Both the position numbers and the translations under genes were made by a program. From assembly GCA_036346395.1 (NCBI GenBank), contig CM070615.1, positions 7,507,534 through 7,571,533 on the forward strand: DNA of 64,000 nucleotides, written 5' to 3'. The notes under the pieces were generated by a model. That model searched no databases and was not told where the DNA came from. It was given only the letters and a program-made list of their open reading frames with translations. This document shows, in pieces, positions 1 to 10,489 of this stretch; the stretch's first letter is position 1, and every line of letters starts with the position of its first letter. This DNA is from Hsuehochloa calcarea. Taxonomy: Eukaryota > Streptophyta > Magnoliopsida > Poales > Poaceae.

Positions 1-842
1 TGTGGTTTGGCTCACCACATTCGAAGCATATGATAGGTCCACTTCTCCTCCTATTTCTCACCTTGTTGTAAGCTCTCGTGAATTTGGTGGATAGGAGGGC
101 TAAGTCATCCTCGGACAGTTTCTCAAGTTGCTCATCGCTTAAAGAATGCAAAGCAGATAAAGAAAAACCAGATGAGCTACAATCGAAAGAATCAGAAGAA
201 CAACCCTTGGATTTGTCGACCACTAATGCCATCGACTCTGTCTTGGGGAGACGCGAGATAAAGTCAATCTCATGCGTCTTCAACCTCGAGTATAGCTTAT
301 CCATGGTAAGCTCACTCATGACAGTGTTGTCATTGATGGAAGTGATTTTCATTCCCCAGACCTTCACATCAAGAGCACCCAAAAGTTGGCGTGCATTCTC
401 TGACTCCGAAAAGACCAGGTCAACAGCGCGGAGATCATGAAGAATCTTAGAAAATCTTCCACACAGCTCGTCCAAAGACTCACCAGGCCTTTGCTCGATC
501 TTAGAGTACACTTTCTTGGTGGTTCATCTCACTTCCTTGATCGCATGGACCCTTCGTGATAGTCACAAAGAGTCGCCGGATCTCATGAGCAGCACCGCAA
601 GTGAGCAACACGCCAAACTCAGATCGACTAAGGCCTTGGATCAAGAAATTTCGAGCCTTGCTGTTGGCCACCACATCTGGAGTGATCATATCGTCATCGG
701 CTGGCACGACATAAGGGTTTTTTGCCTTAAGCCAAATAGCGTGCCCTTGAGCCTCGATATAAGCTTGCATACGAGCCATCCAGTATGCAAAATCAACTCC
801 ATCAAAAATATGTGGCTTGGTTGAGTACTTGTCAGTCGCCAT
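1..842 (-). pseudogene. SIRE-like gag, N-terminal part (partial at window edge)
   Basis: The start codon is at 840-842 on the minus strand and the protein opens MATDKYSTKPHIFDGVDFAYW, as in Opie/SIRE-type copia gag. Further in are the recognisable stretches LIQGLSRSEF, LGALDVKVWGMK and SRLKTHEIDF. Gag is the capsid/nucleocapsid precursor of the cytoplasmic virus-like particle. The first part (842 to about 501) is open, then the frame changes several times. The CCHC knuckle follows at the window edge (reverse complement of bases 1-30, compare S1 29190-29245). Some breaks sit at CAG/CTG-like sites and may be sequence errors. Confidence 0.8.
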
Positions 843-882
843 GGCTCCAAAGACCGGTTAAGATCTATGAGAAGAGCTAACC

Positions 883-895
883 GGCTCTGATACCA
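883..895 (-). other. Primer binding site of S0 (initiator Met tRNA type)
   Basis: The minus strand reads TGGTATCAGAGCC, the usual plant complement to the 3' end of initiator tRNA-Met. It lies 2 nt from the LTR end, which fixes the element orientation. Confidence 0.9.
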
Positions 896-897
896 CT

Positions 898-2645
898 TGT
901 AGGACCGTAAAGGCGACTGGGGGGGGGGGGTGAATAGGCGCTTTCTCAACTTTCTCGCCTTAATCAAATTCAACACAAACTTTACTCCTTTAGCTATGGA
1001 AGCTAAGAAGATCAGTAAGCGCACAGTGGAAGCCTTGTGCTGAATTCGATAACCCCGTTAACCACATACACAAAAGTGGAGAAATGATCTCACTAGTCTG
1101 GTCTGGGCACTCGCGGTCGGACCGACGGTTAACGATGATCGGACCGGCTACTAATCGCGGCGGTCGGACCGTTGGAAATCGGTTCGACCTGCCACTACCG
1201 GGCGGTCTGAAAAGCGGGCGGTCGGACCGCCGTTACCAAACCGGTCAGACCGATTTAGTCCAGTACTGAAAAATAATGCCCAAATCCAAAACGAAATTTG
1301 GTCCAACTTTTGATTCGACCAATGAAACTTGACCAAATTTGGAGCACACCTCCCTAAGGATATTAGAGACCTATTTCTTGTGACGATAGTTCAGATCCAC
1401 TTCATAGAATCGATCTCTGACGATTTTACCAAAGAAGTGCACAAACCCTAGAAATATGAAAATCATGATTCAAGACTTGCTTGTGGGGGGTTGATGATCT
1501 AGATGATTCTAGGAGTATTCCCACACATCAAAGCAAGATAAAGTAGGTCAAGAGACCAAGCATAAACACATGAATCAAGGAAGCACCAAATTCATCAAAA
1601 GAGAGAAGAACACAAAGGAGACAAATGATCTCTCAAGCAAGCATCACAAGATTGATTGATCCCACAAGATGCTTACAAAGCCGCTCCAACAAGGAGGACA
1701 AGAGCTCACACAAGGAGCACACACAATCTCTCCAAACCCTAGCTTCTCCTCTCCTCTCCTCTCCAAACCCTAGAAAAAGGTGGAAGGCTCCAAATGAAAT
1801 GCTTGGGGGTTTTACATCTCCCCCTTTCTATTTATAGGAGAGGCCTAGGGTTTCACTATTGGGACCCACTCACACATGGGACCCACACACACATAACTAT
1901 TGAAGCAATCTCCTGCTTCACCACGGTAGGTTGATCAGCGGCTCTCATCATGTCGACAAGACTCTCCCGTCCGAATCCCATCGGAAACTCCTAGAGACTT
2001 GCACCGACTTCCGCACCGCCTGATCCAACCAGCTGCACCGAACTACTCGTTCGATCCATCTTGCCCATTCTGCACCATACTTGAGTCACACGACATCACC
2101 CGGCATCCATGATCGTTCGGACCTCGCCTCCAAGCGTAGTCGATCCACCTCACCGTTGGCGTCGTTGACACGCAAGCCACCGCACAAAGAATAGACAAAC
2201 AAATTGTTTCCGGGAACAAGTTCTTCACAACTTGACCCACGTTAGTTCCACAATGCAATATGCAACAATAAAGCATTGAAGTTCATACAATAAACATAAT
2301 CAAAACAAATCAATGCCAAGAAGGCCCACCTTCAAGTCATCGGCGGTCTGACCGCCCCACACGGCCGGTCCGACCGATTTCAGGCCGGTCGGACCGATTC
2401 CACAACGGCAGTCGGACCGCCCGAAAAGACTTAGCCAAAATTCCAACTTGAAAATCTGAAACCTTCTGGAATTTTCAAACGAATAGAACTTTTGACTGGG
2501 ATCTCCAAAAATGATGTGACCACATCCAGGAGACTCCCCTCACTTGCCTACACAACCTATTTTTGGCTCAGCTCCAAAAACCACTTTTAGGTCAGGCCGG
2601 TCCGACCGGCAACCACGGCCGGTCCGACCTCTCCACGGCCGGCAG
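898..2645 (-). repeat. 5' LTR of S0, truncated at its U3 end
   Basis: On the plus strand it starts TGTAGGACCG next to the PBS and matches the S1 LTRs (20948-22845, 30101-31974) until about 2645. Full copies end in ...ATCCACA, which is missing here. It carries a G-run near 920-930 followed by TGAATAGG, a minus-strand TATA box, and clusters of the palindrome GGTCNGACC at about 1103-1262, 2339-2420 and 2597-2645. Confidence 0.85.
1828..1837 (-). promoter_or_regulatory. TATA box in S0 LTR
   Basis: The minus strand reads CTATAAATAG, in the middle of the LTR and conserved in the two S1 LTRs (21891-21899, 31031-31039). This is the expected place for the element's Pol II core promoter, so U3 lies to its right and R-U5 to its left. 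Confidence 0.6.
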
Positions 2646-3725
2646 AAACATATGTAAATACATACCTTTAGTACTTTTTGTATCTTAAAATTTACTTCTA
2701 CTTTTTCCATTTGTATAGATCCTCTGGTTCTCTGGTTGTTTCCGACCAGTGTGCCCCTCAGGAGGAAACTCCTGAGGTGATGATTGTTGAGCCAACCCCC
2801 GAGCTGGTGGCAGCACCAATCGTGGTTCCCGTTGCCCAGGACTGTTTGGTGGTTTCGATTCCACCTAAGGAGACTGGAGTCGAAAAAGAACCCCAGCAGG
2901 TTCCACCCCCTGTCGTGATCGTTCAAGGAGAGAAGATTTCTTCGTTATTAAAGAAGCCTCCCCATCCTAGTAACTTCCCTAGTTTCCCTCGAATCTTCAA
3001 TGACGATAAGCTCGATGTGGCTTGGGGGAGAATCTCGGACCGTCAACTGGAGACGGGTCCTAGCACCATCAACTCCAAATATACGGACATGGTGATCCAG
3101 GTAAGCACCTATGACCACCCTTTTAGTCCTTTCTTCAAAGTTTTTTTTAAAAAAACTTTAAAGAAATTTGCTATTTTCATAGCATATGGTGGAGAACATG
3201 GCTGTGTTCAGAGGATTGATCCAATGAATAACTGTCTTAAAGAAGAAAAACTCCAAACTAAAAAGTAAGAACTTCTTCCCTTTTTTGTTATTTTGTTCCT
3301 CACTGTTCCTCAACTTTTTTCCTTGTCATATTTGACAAAATTTGGAACACTCGAGGAGAAGGTCGTGGCTATGGAAGCCACGATAACTAGGCTTGAAAGA
3401 GGTGTCAGGCTAAAGACCGGTCGTTCGAAGACTGGTCGACCAAGTTAAATAAAACCTCTCTCAAGCATAAAGAAGCCATGGAGGCTTCCGAGAAGAAAGC
3501 TCAAGGTGACTAACAGTAAACTTGATCAGGCTTATTATGTGTCATAATTATTCTTTCTTAACTCTCGATCCACTCATGCAGAGCAAATTCAAAAATTAGA
3601 AGAAAAAACTCTTGAGTTCGAGCATGACAAGGAGGCAGAACTTGGGTGGAGTCTTGAAGATAAGGTCAAGGCTCTTAACAAATGCTGTTCGACCTGGGAA
3701 CATGATTGTGTCTGCCCTCTTTAAC
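2646..3725 (+). pseudogene. Gene F, 5' part: multi-exon coiled-coil gene of unknown function, split by element E
   Basis: Not recognised as a retrotransposon polyprotein. About 2719-3100 is an open exon rich in Pro, Val and Glu (PTPELVAAPIVVPVAQ, later FPSFPRIFNDDKLDVAWGRI). It ends at a clean GTAAGC donor at 3101, and the intron ends ...TTTCATAG at 3182. Following exon-like pieces (3183-3265 with a GTAAGA donor, about 3345-3510, about 3580-3725) are Lys/Glu/Leu-rich and coiled-coil-like, for example AMEATITRLERGV. The second exon has an in-frame TGA. The upstream boundary at 2646 lies in an intron next to the truncated S0 LTR, so the 5' end is missing. The architecture recalls grass transposon-associated coiled-coil proteins, but that is a guess. 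The 3' part is at 14794-15103. Confidence 0.5.
3721..3725. repeat. Target-site duplication of element E, left copy (TTAAC)
   Basis: TTAAC at 3721-3725 abuts the TG of the left LTR and is repeated exactly at 14789-14793 after the CA of the right LTR. This shows that 3726-14788 is one insertion into gene F. Confidence 0.95.
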
Positions 3726-5350
3726 TGAAGGACCGAAATGGCAATAGAGGGGGGGGGTGAATGGTGCCTTAAAATTAATAACTCCACTTTACTGTATTTA
3801 AACAAGCCTACAAAGATCTCTGGAGATCTAAAGAAGGTAAATGAAGCAAGATCAAATAACAAAAACAAGCCTCGGGCTGTTCTTCAGGAAATCGGAAGCT
3901 CCGGCCAGTAAGGTGCGGAAGTTCCGCTATGTAGTTCCATGTATATGCGCGGTAGTTCCGCTATGTATTTCCGCTTTGTAAAATCGAAGCTCGATTATCC
4001 TCGACTAAAGAATGTAACGCTTCGGGTTTTTGTCCAAAAATCAAACTACTTTTAATTTGTTGATCTTCTCGGTCAAGTTTCACAGACATCATCCTAAGAA
4101 ACATCTTGACCTCATGGAGAAGAATCGCAGACAAAGATTCAACAATCAAGCCAAAATTGGATTTCTTGAAGAAGGGGCAAGAAAGACCAAAAACCGAAAT
4201 AGACTCGATTCTCAGAATCTTAGCTCATGAAACTTTGAGTATGTAATAGCAATATCAAAATGACTCTAGATATCAAGTTTCATGCTATTTCATAAGACGA
4301 ATCAAAAGATATGCCAAAACCCTAGATATTCAACATGAGCAGAGAGGGAGTAAAAGAGGCATAAACATGTAATCAAAGACTCGAGTTTCATTGATAGAAG
4401 TCAAGAAATCACAGAGGAAACACGGAGGAATGATTACAAGTATTTTCAGATTCATTCTCTCAAAAGCAAAACAAACCCTTTTGGTGGAGCTAACCCTAAT
4501 TTCTCTCTCAAGGTCTAACCCTAACAACAGGGGTTGAGCTCTATTTATAGCCTTTGCTTAATGGGCCTCCAACCCATTAAGCCCGCTACACCGAACGGAA
4601 CCGCCTCCACTTGTGCGCTGCGAAATCCCGTTCGCCCCTTGCGCACCTTTCGGAAGCCTCCGTGACGCCTTTGCTGTCCTTGACACGCAACCACCTCAAG
4701 ATTCACACCGTCTTCGACACATCCGACCGTTCGACCTCACGCTGCTGCGCTTAGTCCGATCACCTCGTGTCTCGCCACGACTTCGTCTCGATGTCCTGCA
4801 ATCAACACGCACAAAAACACATCACATAGCATTGCACAATATCATAGCATCAACATTTGTATAAGACTCAAACTCATACGTAATCAAAATCACAATATAT
4901 CTTCTCTCGCGATAGCGGACACAATCGGAAGTTCGCAGATTTACCTTGCGGAAGTTCCGATTTCTAACGTCCGCACTTCGTCGATTATCGGAAGTTCGCG
5001 CTTAACATCTGCGGAACTTCCGATCTTCTAACATCCGCTTTTCGCTTTTTCAAAACCGATTATCATCTCGGAGGAACACACAACGTCCAAGATTATCGCA
5101 TACTCCGCCACCCTAGGTGCGGAAGTTCCGATTCCTTCATAGAACTCAAAACCCTGGTAAATCGGAAGTTCCTATTTCCAACGCCGGTAGTTCCGATTAT
5201 CGGAACTTCCGCTCCATACACAGCGGTAGTTCCAATTTCCCTGATTCAGCACAGAAACAGTCCATACCGAAAAACTCAACTCTCAACCTATTCAACCACG
5301 ATGTCAAATACTCATCACTCAGAGTGGAGGACCTCTCACATGGTCTCTCA
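3726..5350 (-). repeat. 3' LTR of element E
   Basis: On the plus strand it starts TGAAGGACCG and ends GGTCTCTCA, and it pairs with 13144-14788. It differs from that copy mainly by small deletions (for example AATGCCTGAC-type CAG/CTG sites). It holds palindrome clusters at about 3897-3975, 4925-5045 and 5117-5240. Confidence 0.93.
4551..4560 (-). promoter_or_regulatory. TATA box in E 3' LTR
   Basis: The minus strand reads CTATAAATAG, mirrored at 13969-13978 in the other LTR. Confidence 0.6.
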
Positions 5351-7110
5351 ATCTCCCCCTTGATGAGTATATTGACAAACACCGAAAAAGCATAAGATGA
5401 GTTTGAGTTTAAAGTCAACCAAGGTCTAAACAAGAGTAGTTAAGCTCAAGACCATGTTGACAAAAAGAGAAAGACTTGAGATGAGTTGAAAGAGCAATTT
5501 TCGCACAAAACTCAAGGCTTTTCTCCAGAAGGCTTTTTCTCTCCAAAATTCTCCCCCTTTGGCAATAAAATCATCAAGATGTAGAAAAGGGAGGAAAAGA
5601 CTATATGAGGTTCATTTTAAGCATTAGGAGCCATGTAGATTATCCAAAATGACTATCTAAGTATTACACCAAGCCATAACACAGAAGAATGCTATCAAGA
5701 TCATGACAATTGATGTATAGAAAAGCTAAGTCAGAAAGTCCATAATTCTGATTAATGATCCAATTCTTTAGCAAGTCAAATAAACCAAGATTGAAGTCTA
5801 GCTAAAGATATCCAAGGATGATACAAGCCATGTCAAATAATCTAAGTTGAACCAAGAAGACTCATATCGAGCAGTTTAGAGTGCTACCATTGAAGAAAGA
5901 CTCATTTTATCCGAACTTGGTCCTTTTAATGATAAGCAATTTTAGCACATTTTTCTTTTCTCGAAAGCTCTTTATGGTTTTATCTTAGTAAGGCAAGCTC
6001 TGGACTAGGTGCCATCCACAAGCGCCTCCTAAGCTTCAACCAATTTTTCAAATCTTAGCCATGTGCTAGATCCCAAGCCTTATCGACCACTCCAAGCAAT
6101 GAGACTTAAGGAGGTGATCTTAGGTCATCCAAGGCTCCCCGAGTTCATGCCTAGTGCAATGGCAAGGCCTCATGAGAAAGATTTTGTGAGATCAGTTTTT
6201 CGCACAAAGAGATCATTTTTGCTTTTGAAATTTTTAGACCAATGATTAAAGAGAAGTCAAGTTTCTTAACAAACCGACATAGCTTACTCAAAAGTTCAAT
6301 GGAGATTCAAGACTCAACTCGACCTACTTGACATGGCGAAAATCATAAAAGGATAGCTTCAACCAGACTAGTTTCAAGAGCTATCATGACAAGATTTTAA
6401 TTCAAGTTTAGCATTTTTAATCACTTTAGCATGGCAGAGACTAAACTACACATAAAAAGTCATGATAGATCTAGCGGTTTAGCATAAATCATGGCAAGAT
6501 GTAAACGGTGAAAGCAGATCATAAAGGATAATAAACAAGGCTCCATTTGATTATAATGCAATGCATGATGAAATGCACGAAAATCCAGATTCCCTTGAAT
6601 GAGATGCATCTTTTAATTCAAAGTTGAGTTATGAAATAATTAAGAACTGGAATAACCAGGATGAACTCCCCGAACCAAAAGAACAAAAGCGAGAATCGAT
6701 AAGAGAGCAGAAAAGACAGTCCTTTAGAGCATAGAAAAGATATAGAGAAAACTATCGCTCCCCGCTCAGTGTGTTCTTATCTACCCCACATGATTCTAGG
6801 ACTATCAGCTGAACAACTCATACACTAAGGAGCAAACACTGTCCCTGTCTACCCAAGGGTGGTCCGACCCTGCTAGAACCTATAAGAAGTGAGTAAGCTC
6901 TACTTAGAGAAGGAAGAGACGACTAATAAGCAACATCCTAGAAGCACAAGATAAGAAATAGCATCAAAGCAATTTGGCAAGAGAACCACTCTAACCTATC
7001 TTTGAAAGGACTTGACCCAAAATATTAAAAGAAATGCAACGAGTAAAGGAGTAATAGTATAAATATAATATAATATAATACAAGAGTAGCACATAGCTCC
7101 CCTCACAACA
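5351..7110 (-). other. 3' non-coding internal region of E with two polypurine tracts
   Basis: About 1.76 kb between the end of RNase H and the 3' LTR without a convincing reading frame. The tract adjoining the LTR (5351-5362, minus CAAGGGGGAGAT) is the primer for plus-strand synthesis. A second tract of the same type lies at about 5551-5562, followed by a similar ...CATCAAGATG segment. The block at about 6062-6222 is strongly similar to S1 23698-23862. No envelope-like gene was seen. Confidence 0.7.
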
Positions 7111-7800
7111 AATCGTAAGGACAAACCACCCCAAGCTCTCCTCGCAGAAGTCAAAACCGAGAGCTGTCCGGAGGCTTAGTGAAGATATCACCAAGCGGTG
7201 CTCAATCTCCACAAACTGGAGCACAATGTCACCCTTCTCTACATGGTCTCGAAGAAAGTGATATCTGATGTCAATATGCTTGGTCCGTGAATGTTGCACT
7301 AGGTTCTTGGCAATGCAAATCGCAGACGTGTTATCACAAAAGAGTGGAACACAGTCGATAGATAACCCAAAATCCTGCAGGGTCGAGACCATCAAAGCAC
7401 TTGGCTCTGACAAAGAATCTGCGACAGCGTGCTCGGCCTCTGCGATGGGTGTGCAACACCGGATTGCTTCCTTGACGACCGGAGACAAGAGAAGTGCCAA
7501 TGAATTGGCAAGTGCGGAAGTGCTCTTCCTATCTATCCTCTGACCAAATAAATCTGCATCGGAGAAGGCTCTAAGAGATAGACAAGAAGAGGAAGAGTAC
7601 CGATACCATAGTCAATGGTAGCTCGAAGGTACCGAAGATGCGCTTCACCGCTGACGGTGAGATACGCGAGGAGAAGCTCAAACCGAGCACAAAGACACAC
7701 AGAGAAATGTATGTACGGTCTCGAGGCCGTGAGGTATAAGAGAGAGCCAATCATGCTCTGAACTCCTTTTGGTCAACGAGTTCGCCGTCTTCATCGGATC
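7111..7800 (-). pseudogene. RNase H domain of E pol, frame-broken
   Basis: Recognisable copia RNase H signatures on the minus strand: CDNTSAICIAKNLVQHSRTKHIDIRYHF in the usual order (Asp of CDN, then SRTKHIDIR.HF), preceded by MIGSLLYLTASRP of the RT-RNase H connection. This domain removes RNA from the RNA/DNA hybrid during reverse transcription. The C-terminal end (...FVE) shifts frame before the expected end near 7110. Several 1-2 base losses break the frame. Confidence 0.8.
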
Positions 7801-7899
7801 GAGCAGCTATAGATGCCATCGGAGTTGATCTTGGCTTTCCATCATTCATGTCGAGCGCTTGGGAGGTCTCGAGTGTATTTGCCTTGATGAAGAAAAGTA

Positions 7900-8700
7900 C
7901 CCTCCGAGTCTGCATTTGATTTGGAAACCAAGGAAGAAACTCAACTCGCCCATCATGCTCATCTCAAATTCGAGCTCATAACATCGTAAAACCGAGACAC
8001 GAGAGTATGTGAGGAGCCGCCAAAGATGATGTCATCCACATAGATGCGGACGAGCAAAAGATCGGTGCCAAGGCGGCGGATGAACAAGGTCTTGTCAATT
8101 TTACCCATCTCAAAACCATGACTCGTGAGATAGGACTTAAGTCTTTCATACCAAGCTCGGGAGCTGCTTGAGTCCATACAAGAGCTTTGGAAAGCTTTGT
8201 AGACATGGTTAGGGTATTTGGGGTTCTCGAAACTGAGGAGGTCAGTCGACATAGACTTCTTCCTCAATAAGGCCATTGAGGAAGGCACTCTTGACATCCA
8301 TCTAGTAAAGCTTGAAACCCTTAGAAGTCGCAAAGGCAAGCAGGATTCTAATGGCTTCAAGTCTAGCTACAGGGGCAAAGGTCTCTTCGAAATCTAGACC
8401 CTCAACTTGAGAATACCCCTGAGCTACCAGCCTAGCCTTGTTTCCAATGACTAACCCATCTTCACTTTGTTTGTTTTGAACACCCATTTGGTCCCAATGA
8501 TATTGTGACCTTGAGGGGGCTCAACAAGGGACCAGACCTTGTTTCTTTCAAAGTTTTCCAACTCCTCATGCATAGCGTTTGTCCAAGACTCGTCAGATAG
8601 AGCATGACAAACGTCTTTGGGCTCAAATGAGGCGACGAAGGCGAGAATGGAGACAGTAAAAGAGACAAGCCGACTTTGGAACATGTGACACGCTCAAGAG
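7900..8700 (-). pseudogene. Reverse transcriptase domain of E pol, frame-broken
   Basis: In minus-strand order: LSDESWTNAMHEELENFERN (RT N-terminal region), [30 protein letters not shown] in pieces, a degraded MDV..AFLNG, and the catalytic YVDDIIFGGSS near 8010-8045 with both Asp present. The polymerase core is therefore chemically intact where it can be read, but it is split over at least three frames. It converts element RNA to cDNA. Confidence 0.85.
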
Positions 8701-8929
8701 GTTTCCAATGATCGCTCTGAAGGATGGTCCTTTGAATGTGTCTTGGAGGTCGAGGTGAGATGAAGAAGTGGCCTCTACCTCATTAGCGAGATGAGATAGG
8801 AGCAGAGCCACTAGCTTCGTAAGAAGCTGAAGGTAAGGGCGATCTCCTCGAGGTATTGAGGAAGAAGGCACCTCAAGAGGAGGAGGAAGAAGCTGGATCG
8901 TAGACAACCCTCATCTCGTCTTCCTCTTC

Positions 8930-9760
8930 GTCCACAAAGATGGACTCGGATCGCTCTAGAGAACACGAGATATCGGGCCTAGTCCCGGTGGCCTCATCGA
9001 AGGTCACCTCACTGTGTTTCTACCATTTTACTAGACTCGCAGCCCGGACTCTATAGGCACGAGAAGAAGTCGAGTAACCCGTAAAGATCCCATCACAAGA
9101 TCGTGACTCGAACTTATCTAGGTTCCCGGACTTGAGAATAAAACACTTGCAACCAAACACATGAAAATGCGAGGACTGGTTTTCGCCCATATCTCAACTC
9201 ATAAGAAGTGCGATGCAAGAGTGCCCAAGAAAACTCTGTTAGAAACATGACAAGCAAGAGCAATTGCCTCATTTCAAAACTTCCTAGGTGTAGAGTACTC
9301 ATCAAGCATCGTCTGGCCATCTCGACTAAGGTACGGTTCTTCCTCTCCACAACGCCATTTTGTTGGGGGCGTATGGAGACAGAACGGTGCTCTACACTGC
9401 CTCACCACAAAACTCTCAAAGTAGGAATTCTTGAACTCGGTGCCATTATCGGTAATTGCTCGTAATGCACCCGGGAGCTCAACGAAAGCCTACTAAAAAG
9501 ACCACGAAAAGAGTAAACGTCTCATCCTTCGAGGCTAAGAAAAACACCCAAGAGTACCTCGAGAAGTCATCGACCACAACAAGAATATACCACTTCCTCC
9601 CGCCGATCAAGACTCGAATTTGGACCAATCAGATCCATATGGGCGCTTGTCCAGTGCATCGATCATTGTCCTTTGTGGATCGAGAGTGAGAAGCGGCAAC
9701 CATCTTGCCATGCTTGGCATGGAGAGCAAACTAGATCCTTGACCATCTTGAGTTTTGGCA
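8930..9760 (-). pseudogene. Integrase region of E pol, frame-broken
   Basis: The minus strand shows the end of the integrase core, with MERKNRTLVEMARRCL (the Glu of the D,D-35-E triad in the E-R-K-N-R-T motif), and then TSYELRYGRKP. Upstream parts of the core are present in other frames. Integrase joins the cDNA ends to target DNA. Multiple frameshifts. Confidence 0.75.
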
Positions 9761-10260
9761 ACCCACGAATGAGATCGTGGCCGCTGACTCGTGTCAAATG
9801 ATCAAAGCCTATATGACCTAGTCTCCTATGCCAGAAAGTCAAATCACGGGATTCAGAAGCAATTAAACACCGGAGAGGATCACCAGAAGACTCAGAAAAA
9901 TCAGCACGAAAGATCCTCCCATATCGAGAAATCCCGCAAACTAGACTACCCGAAGAATCAAGAATTTTGCAATTGTTTTTCTTAAAGCTCACCTCGTAAC
10001 CGTCATCGGTAAGCTGAGAGACTGAAAGCAGATTATACTGCAGCTTACTTACTAAGGCAACATCTTTTAAAATAAAAGAATCATTAATGCTCACAGTACC
10101 TTTAGCGATGACACGCCCAAATGAAGCATCTCCGAAGGTGATCGTCTCATCACCTGGAGCACGGCGAGGAAGAAACCAACGAGAATCTCGGTCATATGGC
10201 GAGAACAACCGAGTCTACAATCCGTACCTTTCCCTTCCACCGTGACCACGAGTCAAACAG
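9663..10260 (-). pseudogene. Protease and GAG-pre-integrase region of E pol
   Basis: A 181-codon open stretch (10208 to 9663) begins just after the protease active site. The DSG-type site is readable near 10215-10240 but is frame-shifted by a small deletion. Then come ITFGDASFGRVIAKGTVSI, LKDVALVSKLQYNLLSVSQL and, in the pre-integrase zinc region, FWHRRLGHIGFDHL with two Cys downstream (CSPC). The aspartic protease matures the polyprotein. Confidence 0.8.
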
Positions 10261-10489
10261 AGTAAAGTCTCGAAGCTAGGGTGAATCAACGATGATTTTG
10301 GCACCCAATACTGAGTAACACGGCGAACAGATGAAGTAGTCAAGCAAGACTGACCTCTATCTACCCTACGCTCTCTGTCACTCAACAAGTCAAAAGATCT
10401 CAGCCTGTTGTTGGATCCGACTGCTATGGGAGAGCGAGTCGAAATTCCAAGAACATCGATCTCGCCGGTAGCTATCTCGAAAGGAAAAC

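Larger units (their letters stand above)
1..2645 (-). mobile_element. SIRE-like Ty1-copia element S0, 5' portion only
   Basis: Minus-strand element: gag start, primer binding site and 5' LTR are in the window and the rest lies beyond base 1. It is the same family as S1, because bases 1-842 align with about 29220-30046 and 898-2645 with 30101-31780. The LTR loses its last roughly 200 bases (U3 start) at about 2645, where unrelated intron-containing sequence begins, so this is a deletion or recombination junction and not an insertion end. Lineage (SIRE/Maximus) is inferred from the gag and pol of the sister copies. Confidence 0.85.

Noticed and set aside
883..895. tRNA-like words near LTR ends
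   Set aside because: They are 13-base primer binding sites without a cloverleaf; no tRNA gene.
1103..1262. CRISPR-like array from evenly spaced palindromes
   Set aside because: Units are short, degenerate and unevenly spaced, inside an LTR of a plant retrotransposon, with no cas genes.
4613..5395. Small reading frames in the E LTR (also 14050-14792)
   Set aside because: They differ between the two LTR copies, overlap the palindrome arrays and have no family features.
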